Assembly (NCBI RefSeq): GCF_000317475.1
Contig: NC_019729.1
Coordinates: 2,184,501-2,248,500, forward strand
DNA from: Oscillatoria nigro-viridis PCC 7112
Lineage (GTDB): Bacteria > Cyanobacteriota > Cyanobacteriia > Cyanobacteriales > Microcoleaceae
DNA length: 64,000 nucleotides
Direction of reading: 5' to 3'
Shown here: piece by piece, positions 18,387-26,986 of the stretch
How the letters are laid out: each line of letters opens with the position of its first letter
Numbering within the stretch: the stretch's first letter is position 1
Position numbers and translations under genes: made by a program
Notes under the pieces: model-generated
Told to the model about the DNA's origin: nothing
What the model saw: the letters and a program-made list of their open reading frames with translations, nothing else
Database searches by the model: none

Positions 18387-20885
18387 ATGATGATTGAAGA
18401 TCGAGAACTTCGAGATGTATTTAAAGTCGCTAGTCAAGAACACTTACAGAAACTAGACGACGGATTGCTGTACTTAGAACAACACCCGGACGACTTAGCT
18501 AAGTTAGAACAATTGTTGCGGGAAACCCATTCTCTTAAAGGTGATGCTGGGATGCTAGGAGTAAAAAATGTAGCATCTTTAGCTCATCAAATGGAGCATA
18601 TTTTGGGATCTGTCAAGCGGGGAGAAACTCAACTGAATTCCGATATTAGCGATCGACTTTCGCAAGGTTTAGACGCCATGCGGAAACTCGTTCACGAAGC
18701 CGTTACCGGCGAAGATTCCGGCGTTAATACTTTCTACATCCTCGCTAGCATGATGGGTGCTTCTAGCCAGCCACAGCCACAGGCTGCTGCCTCAATAGTA
18801 GATCCCTCATCTTCACAAGTACCAGAACAACCGTTGGTAGAAGCGCAATTTACTGAGCCTTCTACCAAAGAACTAGAAACAAACGTTGAAACTTCTGAAG
18901 TTCTTAACTTAGAGAAAAATTCCTCTTTTTTACCCCTACAATCCAAGCCAGAATTTATACTGCCAGCTCAAAACTTGCCCGCACCTTCTGGGCCCGCCAC
19001 TGAGTCGGCTTCGCAGTCGGCAGTTAGTGCATCATCAACCTCATCTTACCGCATTGAAACCATTCGCGTTGCTACTCAAAATTTAGACGATTTAATGACT
19101 CAAGCAGGGGAACTTACTGTCACAAAAACTCGGTTAGGACACCGAGTTGCAGAGCTCGAACAAATTACAACTTTGTGGGAAGAGTGGAGCCGAGAATATT
19201 TTGTAACGAGCTTGACTGTCGATCGGATGCAAATAGATGAAAACGGTATTAAAGCCAACGGTAAATTTAACCAATTGCAGGATTACTATCAACGTACAGA
19301 AGAACGTTTAGAACGTCTCGGAACTTTAGTCAACCGCTTGAGAAATCGAGTTTATGAAGATACTGCCAGACTCGAATTAATCGCTGAGGCATTAGAATCA
19401 GGAATTCGCACTCTGAGACTGCTGCCTTTGTCTACTATTTTTAATTTATTTCCTCGAACTGTTCGAGACTTAGCAAAACGGGAAGGTAAACAAGTTTCAT
19501 TAGTGATTGAAGGAGGAGAAACTACAGCAGATAAACGTATTTTAGAGGAAATGAAAGACCCTTTAATGCACATAATTAGAAATGCGATCGACCACGGTAT
19601 TGAAACTGTTGATGAGCGGCAAAAAATAGGTAAACCTCCCGTGGCTACTCTCCGAATTAAAGGCTATAATATTGCCAGCAATATTATTATTGAAGTTGCT
19701 GATGATGGCCGGGGACTAAATCTAGAGAGTATTAAACAAACGGCTGTCAAACGTAATATTTGTACGATTGAACAACTGGCAGAAATGACCGAAAATCAAG
19801 TAAAATCTTTAATTTTTACTCCGGGTTTTTCGACCAAAAAATTTGTTACAGAAGTATCGGGACGCGGGGTGGGTTTAGATGTAGTTCGCACTAATGTTGA
19901 AGCCCTAAAAGGTAGTATTCAAGTAGAGTCTTTACCGGGAAAAGGATGCACTTTGAGGCTGCAAATTAGCACGTCTTTAGCTACAGCAAATGTATTAATT
20001 GTCCTAGTTGAAGATATTCCTTATGCTCTGCCAGTCGAGTTTGTAGACACGGCACAACAGGTGTCTCAGTCTGAGATATTTGCTATAGAAGGTAAGGAAA
20101 CTATACTTTCAAAGGGTCAGCCTCTATCAGTTGCTCATCTAACAGATTTACTAGAATTAAACAATAGAAAAGGGTGGCAAAAAAAACGATATTTTAGACA
20201 GGAAACAGGGAGCAAAATGCTGAAAAAAAAATCTCAAGAATTCCTCAATTCAACTTCTTCAAAAATTCCTTGTATTGTTTTGAAAGTAGGGGAGGAAAGA
20301 TTGGGATTATTTGTAGATGCTTTGATAGACGAACAGGATGTGGTGATTAAACCTCAAAGTAAATTGCTGAAACGGGTGCGAAATGTTTCGGGTGCCACAA
20401 TTCTCGGTACTGGGGAGGTTTGTATGGTACTCAATCCCCACGATTTGATAAAATCTGTACGCCAGCAAGTTTCGTCTCGTGGGGTTTCTGGTGCGCGATC
20501 CCAACTTGAGACTGCCACCCGAAAACAAGTTATACTATTAGCAGAAGACTCGATCGCCACGCGCACTCAAGAAAAACGCATCCTGGAAGGTGCGGGTTAC
20601 GAAGTTGTGACGGCGGTAGACGGATTGGATGCTTTCCATAAATTGAAAACTCGCGATTTTGATGCTGTGATTTCTGACATACAAATGCCGAATTTAGACG
20701 GTTTGGCCCTGACTATTAAGATTCGGGAGCAAAAAGAATACAGCGAGTTGCCGATAATTTTAGTGACATCTTTGGCATCGGATGAAGATAAAAAAAGAGG
20801 TGCTGATGCAGGGGCAAATGCTTATATTCCTAAAGGTACTTTCAATCAAGATGTGCTGGTAGAGACACTAAAAAGGTTAGTTTAG
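18387..20885 (+). CDS. cheA: CheA histidine kinase fused to a receiver domain
   Basis: An 832-residue hybrid. Order: Hpt domain (phospho-acceptor His48 in ETHSLKGDAGML), a poorly conserved linker of about 100 residues, dimerisation helices (LMTQAGELTVTKTRL), ATPase (N box HIIRNAIDHGIE, G boxes DDGRGLN and GRGVGLDVV), CheW-like regulatory domain, and a receiver at about 710-832 with Asp764 in ISDIQMPNLDG. CheA takes input from MCP/CheW and phosphorylates receivers. The fused receiver probably is an internal phosphate sink or output, as in other cyanobacterial CheA hybrids. Confidence 0.93.
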   Translation: MMIEDRELRDVFKVASQEHLQKLDDGLLYLEQHPDDLAKLEQLLRETHSLKGDAGMLGVKNVASLAHQMEHILGSVKRGETQLNSDISDRLSQGLDAMRKLVHEAVTGEDSGVNTFYILASMMGASSQPQPQAAASIVDPSSSQVPEQPLVEAQFTEPSTKELETNVETSEVLNLEKNSSFLPLQSKPEFILPAQNLPAPSGPATESASQSAVSASSTSSYRIETIRVATQNLDDLMTQAGELTVTKTRLGHRVAELEQITTLWEEWSREYFVTSLTVDRMQIDENGIKANGKFNQLQDYYQRTEERLERLGTLVNRLRNRVYEDTARLELIAEALESGIRTLRLLPLSTIFNLFPRTVRDLAKREGKQVSLVIEGGETTADKRILEEMKDPLMHIIRNAIDHGIETVDERQKIGKPPVATLRIKGYNIASNIIIEVADDGRGLNLESIKQTAVKRNICTIEQLAEMTENQVKSLIFTPGFSTKKFVTEVSGRGVGLDVVRTNVEALKGSIQVESLPGKGCTLRLQISTSLATANVLIVLVEDIPYALPVEFVDTAQQVSQSEIFAIEGKETILSKGQPLSVAHLTDLLELNNRKGWQKKRYFRQETGSKMLKKKSQEFLNSTSSKIPCIVLKVGEERLGLFVDALIDEQDVVIKPQSKLLKRVRNVSGATILGTGEVCMVLNPHDLIKSVRQQVSSRGVSGARSQLETATRKQVILLAEDSIATRTQEKRILEGAGYEVVTAVDGLDAFHKLKTRDFDAVISDIQMPNLDGLALTIKIREQKEYSELPIILVTSLASDEDKKRGADAGANAYIPKGTFNQDVLVETLKRLV

Positions 20886-21179
20886 TCATTAGTCATTACT
20901 CCTTGGTTATTAGGCATTTGTTATTTACTACCAATTAGCAAGGCCCAATATCCAGTGCCCAGTGCGCCATTACCAGTGCATCGATGCCCAATGCCCAATA
21001 CTTTGACTGCGCGGTTACTGAGCGACTCGTGCTGAGCTCAGCCACTCGCCCTGCGCGGTTTGCCCGCTCAGCTTCGCCGAAGGGAAGTAAGTCGAAGGGC
21101 AGTACAAGTGCCCTATTCCCCATTCCCCATTCCCGATTTTCCATTCCCCATTTCCCGTTCCCCATTTCCCAGCAAACTG
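20886..21179. repeat. Composite repeat spacer between cheA and cheB
   Basis: CCCAATGCCC, CATTCCCCATTCCC and similar heptamer-like units fill most of the gap (especially 21113-21170), interrupted by a region of short inverted repeats (GCGCGGTTACTGAGCGACTC..., CTTCGCCGAAGGGAAG) and by AGTACAAGTGCCC. It is the third copy of the composite spacer type within the cluster. It is open in frame with cheB, so an upstream start cannot be excluded from sequence alone. Confidence 0.65.
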
Positions 21180-22265
21180 ATGTTATCGCCCATTAAACTA
21201 TTGTTAGTTGAAGATTCCCCAGTAGTTACGCTCGTCCTCAAACGAATTTTTGAGTCCTCGCCAGAAATCCAAGTTGTAGGAACCGCTTGCAACGGATTAG
21301 AAGGACTAGAATTAATCCCCAAACTTCAGCCCCAAGTAATCTGTACGGATTTGAACATGGCACCAATGAACGGGTTAGAATTTACCGAAGAAGTAATGAA
21401 GAAATATCCGCTACCAATTTTAGTAATTAGTGCTTCAGTGCAAGCGAATGATACTCAGAATGTATTTCAATTGTTAAAGGCTGGTGCATTGGATGTTTTT
21501 CCGAAACCGATTGGCGGGTTGGTATCTGATTACGCTCACCTAGCAACTCAATTAATAGCTAAAGTTAAAATACTCTCAGGAGTCAAAGTATTTACACGGC
21601 ATCCAAAAAAGACGCCAACAGAAGATAATAATCAAATTGTAAAAATCAACCAAGCACCAGTTCCTAATTACAAATTTTCCAACGAAAATGTTAAAGCTCA
21701 AACTATTAAAGTATTGGCTATAGGGGCTTCTACAGGCGGGCCACAAGCACTGTACGCGATTATTTCTAAACTTCCGGCTAGTTTTCCCGTGCCTATAATT
21801 TGTGTCCAGCACATCAGTGAAGGTTTTTTGCAAGGATTAGTTGATTGGCTGGGTTATGAATCTAAACTGCCTGTTAAGATAGCTTCTTTTGGGGAATTGC
21901 CACAAGCAGGGACTGTTTATTTCCCGCCAGAAAAACGTCATTTAGAATTGGACTCTCAAGGCAGATTTGTTTATTCAGAAGCTGCTCATGTTGCGGGACA
22001 CTGCCCTTCTGTAACGGTGACATTTAAGTCGGTAGCTAATTTTTATAGTCGGGCAGCAGCGGGGGTTTTGCTGACAGGAATGGGTAGAGATGGTGCTGAC
22101 GGAATGTTGGCTATTGCGAGACAAGGGGGGTTGACAATCGCCCAAGACGAAGCTAGCTGCATTGTCTTCGGAATGCCCAAGGAGGCGATCGCCCTCGGTG
22201 CCGCCCAATATGTTCTACCTGTCAGTGCGATCGCTCCCCTACTCCTGGCAAAATTAAAAATTTAG
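21180..22265 (+). CDS. cheB: CheB receptor methylesterase
   Basis: A 361-residue response regulator. Receiver at residues 5-120 (LLLVEDSPVV, phosphorylatable Asp57 in CTDLNMAPMNG), then the CheB methylesterase domain with the catalytic Ser184 in AIGASTGGP, His in CVQHIS, and Asp in GMGRDGADGM. It removes methyl groups added by CheR. ATG 21180 matches the family start; the longer frame upstream is repeat sequence. It ends the che gene series. Confidence 0.93.
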   Translation: MLSPIKLLLVEDSPVVTLVLKRIFESSPEIQVVGTACNGLEGLELIPKLQPQVICTDLNMAPMNGLEFTEEVMKKYPLPILVISASVQANDTQNVFQLLKAGALDVFPKPIGGLVSDYAHLATQLIAKVKILSGVKVFTRHPKKTPTEDNNQIVKINQAPVPNYKFSNENVKAQTIKVLAIGASTGGPQALYAIISKLPASFPVPIICVQHISEGFLQGLVDWLGYESKLPVKIASFGELPQAGTVYFPPEKRHLELDSQGRFVYSEAAHVAGHCPSVTVTFKSVANFYSRAAAGVLLTGMGRDGADGMLAIARQGGLTIAQDEASCIVFGMPKEAIALGAAQYVLPVSAIAPLLLAKLKI

Positions 22266-22413
22266 CACTTACCTCGCAAATAGTGCAGAATACCCCGCCC
22301 CCCGACTTGTTAAAGAAGTCGAGGATAAGAGAGCGAGATCGCAACTTTTTAGTTCATTAATTACTCAAATTACTTCATTAATTACTCAAAACTGATTTTT
22401 GTCCTAAGTCCGA

Positions 22414-22800
22414 TTATTTGATTTTGATAAATTTACCAATTACCTCGCGCAACTTATCAGCATCAAACGGCTTAGTTAAATACTCTGTTGCTCCCGCCAA
22501 ACGCCCCTGTACCTTATCAAAGGCTCCATCTCGCGCTGTCAGCATTACGATCGGCAAATTCTGAAACTGAGGCAAGCTCCGCACCGTGCGGCAGAGTTCC
22601 AATCCGTCAATACCAGGCATCGAAACATCGAGCAACAAAACCGAAATTTGTTCGTGATAAATCGTTGACAAAGCATCCACCGCATTGTCGGTTACGAGAA
22701 CTCGAAACTCTTTGCTTAAAGCCTGTTTAACAAGTCCTTGCATCACGACGCTATCATCAACTGCCAAAATAGTTGGTACTTGACTGCTACTTGCAGACAT
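22414..22800 (-). CDS. CheY-like single-domain response regulator
   Basis: A 128-residue stand-alone receiver: acidic pair in VDDS, phospho-acceptor Asp58 in LLLDVSMPG, Thr in MLTAR, and Lys110 in LTKPF. It is encoded opposite to the che genes and next to them, and could be the diffusible output of CheA or belong with the GAF kinase gene, which diverges from it. No output domain is present. A GAGAA-like ribosome binding site lies just upstream. Confidence 0.9.
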   Translation of the reverse strand: MSASSSQVPTILAVDDSVVMQGLVKQALSKEFRVLVTDNAVDALSTIYHEQISVLLLDVSMPGIDGLELCRTVRSLPQFQNLPIVMLTARDGAFDKVQGRLAGATEYLTKPFDADKLREVIGKFIKIK

Positions 22801-23543
22801 ATTCTTCTCCCTGTTTATTTATAGTTCTTGAAAATACAAAACATACTTCCTGCAGTTATTTTTTGAGAGTTGCCTCTACGCAATAATTGTCAACCCCGTT
22901 GGAGTGTTAGTTGAAACTTTACCCCTGTTTTTTTACCTCAAAGTCAAAAAAAGGGATTGGGATAGTGGTCGATCGGCAATTACAACAGTTGCAAAATGTG
23001 CATCCGGGCCCATAAACCCTAAAATGTCGAGTTTGAACAACTATTGTTACAAAGTTTAACATCTTACCAATCTTTTGTAATTCATCTCCTAACTGTAGTT
23101 GAAGTCCAAGCTAAGGCACAGCTCGGTAAAGGACACTGGTATTGTGGCACAAACCCCTGATTTAAATCTACCAGCAAGCCAGCTACCCACGATTAGACAA
23201 GTCTGTTAAAATACAATTAAACCGATCAAAAAATTATAGGTAAGCAATCGTCATAAATTTGGGAAAGGTGCTTCCTCCCAACAGAGGCTCTTAGATTTAG
23301 AGAGCCGGAGGTATTCAAAAGCATAGTCAACTGGAAGTATAATTTATATAGTCTTAGATCTGGGGTGCTCTAACTCCCATAACTCAAAAGTTTCCAGATC
23401 GGTCAAGAGGTTAGTCTAAATTCGGCGCCAGCAGCCTGCGCCGACTTTGCGCCCACAGTCTCCCATAACACAATTCATAGCTTGTTTTTCTCGAAAGTAT
23501 TGAGAAGGGCGGTTGCCAGCAACTAGACGGGCAGTTACACATA
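22801..23543. other. Intergenic region between divergent regulator and kinase genes
   Basis: A 743-bp stretch with no convincing gene. It contains AT-rich segments, some inverted repeats (for example AGAGGCTCTTAGATTTAGAGAGCC around 23284), and ATTAGACAAGTCTGTTAAAATACAATTAAACC near 23191 that could hold a promoter. Both flanking genes must be transcribed from here. Nothing else was recognised. Confidence 0.5.
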
Positions 23544-26348
23544 ATGAAAGCACCCTTTCCTCTTGATAAAAAAGTGTTCAAGCTCCATAACATTGACTTG
23601 TATCAGCTTCTGGGCTCGGCTCCAGAGGCTTGCTTGGACAATTTGGTCGGTTTGGCAGCTCAGATCTGCCGAACTCCTATTGCTTTCTTGAGCTTGATTG
23701 ACGGTAACCGCCACTGGTTGAAATCGCAGTTAGGTATCGATCGAACTTTGGCCCACCGTTACCTGAATTTTTGCGATCGCGCCCTGAACCAAATTCCCGA
23801 AGAGTTCGCAGTCGGCTCAAACTCAAACTCGGAATTTGACCGGGCAATTTCCCTGCAAAAACCGCCAGTAGCTCCCCAATTTGCGATCGAACCCCCTGCA
23901 AATTCCTTCAAGGAACCGCCTGCGGCCATTGTCCGAGACGCTTCCACAAACGTCGGATTTGCCGAGCATCCGCTGACGGTTTCCTACCCCTTCGTGAAAT
24001 TTTACGCCGGAATCCCAGTCGTCACCTCAGATGGGCAGGTGCTGGGAGTGCTATCCGTCATGGACTCGGTGCCGCGAGACTTGACAAAAGAAACCATAGA
24101 AGCTCTGCAAGCTTTGAGTCGGCAAGTTGCGAGTTTGGTAGAGCTGCGCTGGCAATTAGTCAAAGCTCAGAAACCGTTGCCAGAGGTAGAAGATATCAGC
24201 TCGAAGGGCCAGCAAATCTCGGAGTTAGTTTCTGGCTCGAACCGCTGCAGCTTGTGTGCGGTACATGCGCCACAGAGCAGCAGGACAATATACGGAACAA
24301 AAAAGCTCCCGACGCTGGGGGAAACAGACAAATCTCAATATGTGTGGGAAACTTCAGCGGGCATCGGGCGCGCGGACGATACCCAACAAATCAGAGAAAT
24401 CGTTGCCGGCCCCCGGGACACCTCGGATCGCCAACTAACGGCAGCGTCCCTACAAGAGCGAGCTCGCTTGGGAACCCTGCAAGCTAAAGTCGGTGCAGCC
24501 CTCGGACAAGGCGGGAAAATATCGGTCATCCTCCACCGCTGCACCGAGGCAATGGTAGAGTACCTCGACGCCACAGGGGCGAGCATCTGGACGTTCAACC
24601 AGCAGACAGAGCGGTTAGAATTGCAGGCCAATTCAGGACTTAGCAGCCAAGAGCGGACACGGGAAATAGAAGATTGGGTGCGAACCGAATCGGGAAAACT
24701 CCAAACGGCTCCTGTGTGCCTAATGTCGAACCCGTCTCTTTGCACCATTGCCTATCCACTGATTGTGGAGGAGCGCTGGGTGGGAGTGATGGCTCTGTGC
24801 AGTAGCGCTTTGGCAAGCGAGGGAGCGCTAGAAGTTCTGAGTTGCATGGCTAACGCCATCGCCGTGGCGATCGATCGCCACGCGGCCCGAGAAGAATTGT
24901 TGAGCCGCCGGGAAGGCCTGCTCTTCGGCCTCGCCAGCCAGATGCGGAATTCCCTCGACCTCGACAAAATTTTAGATACGGCTGTCAACGAAATTCGCAG
25001 CTTGTTGCAGGTTGACCAGTGCTACTTTTTGTGGTACTCCATCTCGCGAGACGGGCAGCCAAGCTTTGCAATCACCCACGAGGCGGCAAATCCCGAACTG
25101 AAAGAGCGGCTCACAGAATACCCGATCGAACAAGTAACCCTGCTGGCAGAGAAAATTTGCCACCGCCAAACGCTCCGGATCGGCGACGCTGCAACAGCAC
25201 TGTGCATCGAACCGCCCACGCGAGCTTTTTTGAGCAGTATGGGGATTGTTTCTAACCTGCTGCTGCCGCTCAAGACTCGCTCCGGTCAAATGGGTGCTGT
25301 AGTTTGCAACCATTACAGCAGCCACCGTTCCTGGGCGACGAGCGAAGTGGAATTGCTGCAAGCGGTGGTGGATCAACTGGCGATCGCGATCGACCAAGCC
25401 GAACTCTACGCCCAAACCCGGGCGGCAGCCTTAGCCGCTCAAACTCAAGCCCGCCAACTGACGGAAACTTTGCAGCAGTTGCAGCAGAAAGAAGCTCAGC
25501 TCATCCAAAACGAAAAAATGTCCTCTCTCGGTCAAATGGTCGCCGGCGTCGCCCACGAAATTAACAATCCGGTTAATTTTATTTACGGCAACTTGACTTA
25601 TTGCAAGCAGTACATGAAAAATTTGCTGGATTTGCTGCACTTGTATCAAAAGCACTACCCCGAGCCTTGCCCCGAAATTCTCGACAAAAACGAAGAAATC
25701 GATGTTGATTTCATAGTGCCGGATTTGCTGAAAATTTTGTCTTCCATAGAGATGGGAACTGAACGCATCCGCCAAATTGTCCTGTCTCTGCGAAACTTCG
25801 CGCGGCACGACGAAGCCGAGATGAAGCCGGTGGACATTCACGAAGGGATTGACAGCACGCTGCTGATTTTGCACAGCCGCTTGAAGCCAAACGGGCTAGT
25901 GCCGGGAATTGAGGTAATTAAAAACTACGGCGACTTGCCGAAGGTAGAGTGCTATCCCGGACAACTCAACCAAGTATTTATGAATATTTTGGCGAATGCG
26001 ATCGACTCTTTGGAAAATCAGTCCCCACCCAAGACGATCAAAATCTCGACGGCGGTGGTGGGCCCAGACTCGGAGGCTGATGAGTCAGGAAAGTCGAGGG
26101 GTCAAGTTGTGGTGATTCGGATTCAAGACAGCGGGCCCGGATTGCCCGAAAAAGCTAAATGCCACTTGTTTGACCCTTTCTTTACCACTAAACCTGTAGG
26201 CAAGGGTACGGGGCTCGGCTTGTCTATCAGCTACCAGATAGTGGTGGAAAAACACGGAGGAAGTTTGAAGTGTATCTCGGAACCGGGACAGGGAGCGGAT
26301 TTCAGGATTGAAATCCCGGTGGCTCGCCCCCCTGAACTCAAAGAATAA
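23544..26348 (+). CDS. GAF-domain sensor histidine kinase
   Basis: A soluble 934-residue kinase. An N-terminal GAF (residues about 20-200, split by a Pro/Ser-rich insert), then two more GAF-like regions at about 300-450 and 455-620, a short coiled coil (AQTQARQLTETLQQLQQKEA), and the kinase core: His671 in GVAHEINNPVNFIYGN, N box NILANAIDSLEN, then DSGPGLP, FDPFFTTKPVGKGTGLGLS. No chromophore-binding Cys of phytochrome type was recognised. It closely parallels the kinase at 61813 in its catalytic part. The partner regulator may be the divergent receiver at 22414-22800. Confidence 0.88.
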   Translation: MKAPFPLDKKVFKLHNIDLYQLLGSAPEACLDNLVGLAAQICRTPIAFLSLIDGNRHWLKSQLGIDRTLAHRYLNFCDRALNQIPEEFAVGSNSNSEFDRAISLQKPPVAPQFAIEPPANSFKEPPAAIVRDASTNVGFAEHPLTVSYPFVKFYAGIPVVTSDGQVLGVLSVMDSVPRDLTKETIEALQALSRQVASLVELRWQLVKAQKPLPEVEDISSKGQQISELVSGSNRCSLCAVHAPQSSRTIYGTKKLPTLGETDKSQYVWETSAGIGRADDTQQIREIVAGPRDTSDRQLTAASLQERARLGTLQAKVGAALGQGGKISVILHRCTEAMVEYLDATGASIWTFNQQTERLELQANSGLSSQERTREIEDWVRTESGKLQTAPVCLMSNPSLCTIAYPLIVEERWVGVMALCSSALASEGALEVLSCMANAIAVAIDRHAAREELLSRREGLLFGLASQMRNSLDLDKILDTAVNEIRSLLQVDQCYFLWYSISRDGQPSFAITHEAANPELKERLTEYPIEQVTLLAEKICHRQTLRIGDAATALCIEPPTRAFLSSMGIVSNLLLPLKTRSGQMGAVVCNHYSSHRSWATSEVELLQAVVDQLAIAIDQAELYAQTRAAALAAQTQARQLTETLQQLQQKEAQLIQNEKMSSLGQMVAGVAHEINNPVNFIYGNLTYCKQYMKNLLDLLHLYQKHYPEPCPEILDKNEEIDVDFIVPDLLKILSSIEMGTERIRQIVLSLRNFARHDEAEMKPVDIHEGIDSTLLILHSRLKPNGLVPGIEVIKNYGDLPKVECYPGQLNQVFMNILANAIDSLENQSPPKTIKISTAVVGPDSEADESGKSRGQVVVIRIQDSGPGLPEKAKCHLFDPFFTTKPVGKGTGLGLSISYQIVVEKHGGSLKCISEPGQGADFRIEIPVARPPELKE

Positions 26349-26449
26349 AGCTGCGGGCGATCGCTTTCAAAAAGATTTTTTAAATTTTATTGTCAAAATG
26401 CTTGACAGATTTCCGTGTTTGAATGTTATGATACTGAAGGTTAAGACGT

Positions 26450-26521
26450 TGGGGCGTCGCCAAGTGGTAAGGCAGCGGGTTTTGGTCCCGCCATTCAGAG
26501 GTTCGAATCCTTTCGCCCCAG
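26450..26521 (+). tRNA. tRNA-Gln (anticodon TTG)
   Basis: A 72-base cloverleaf. Acceptor stem TGGGGCG pairs with CGCCCCA, discriminator G. D loop AAGTGGTAAGG, anticodon stem GCGGG/CCCGC around loop TTTTGGT, giving anticodon TTG (reads CAA, Gln). T arm has AGAGGTTCGAATCCTTT with GTTCGAATC. CCA is not encoded. It is an independent gene, 101 bp after the kinase. Confidence 0.96.
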
Positions 26522-26986
26522 TTAAATGGTGTCCGGTGAATCAATTGTTTAACTCATCGTTTAGAGTTATCGATCGACCGAGGAGAGATAAACAACTTCC
26601 TAACTACAAATCTAATTAGGACTTGCTCACAGGATATAAGAAACCGGGTTTCTTGCTGCGGGTTTTACCTAAAATCATAGATTTGTGGTCAAGACATTCG
26701 TTTTTTTGGTCGCCAGTCCCCATTTTTCGCAGAAACCGTTGTTTGTGCGTAAGATAGCTTCTGACGGCGCCGGAATTGTAAAATCGAGTCAACATTCAAC
26801 ACTCATATCAAATCCGGTTGCATTGGAATGATTAAACCGCTTTTGACGCCGAGAAAACAGAGGAAGAGAACAGAGAGATGAATAATTCCGATGCTACCGG
26901 ATTTGATATCAACCATCCTTCAGTTTTTCGACCCCTAGTCAACAGTCAACAGTCAACAGTCAACAGTCAACCGGCGCTACTCGATA
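26522..26986. other. Repeat-rich spacer downstream of tRNA-Gln
   Basis: It contains AGAAACCGGGTTTCTT (26639-26654), a palindrome related to one at 36790-36870, plus an AGAAACCG-type half nearby, and a heptamer array CAGTCAA/ACAGTCA at 26937-26971. ATCAAATCCGGTTGCATTGG with CTACCGGATTTGATAT about 80 bases later form a further inverted repeat. No gene was seen. Confidence 0.6.

Noticed and set aside
25431..25874. Long minus-strand ORF opposite the GAF kinase
   Set aside because: It is a shadow of the kinase core, which carries all expected motifs on the plus strand.
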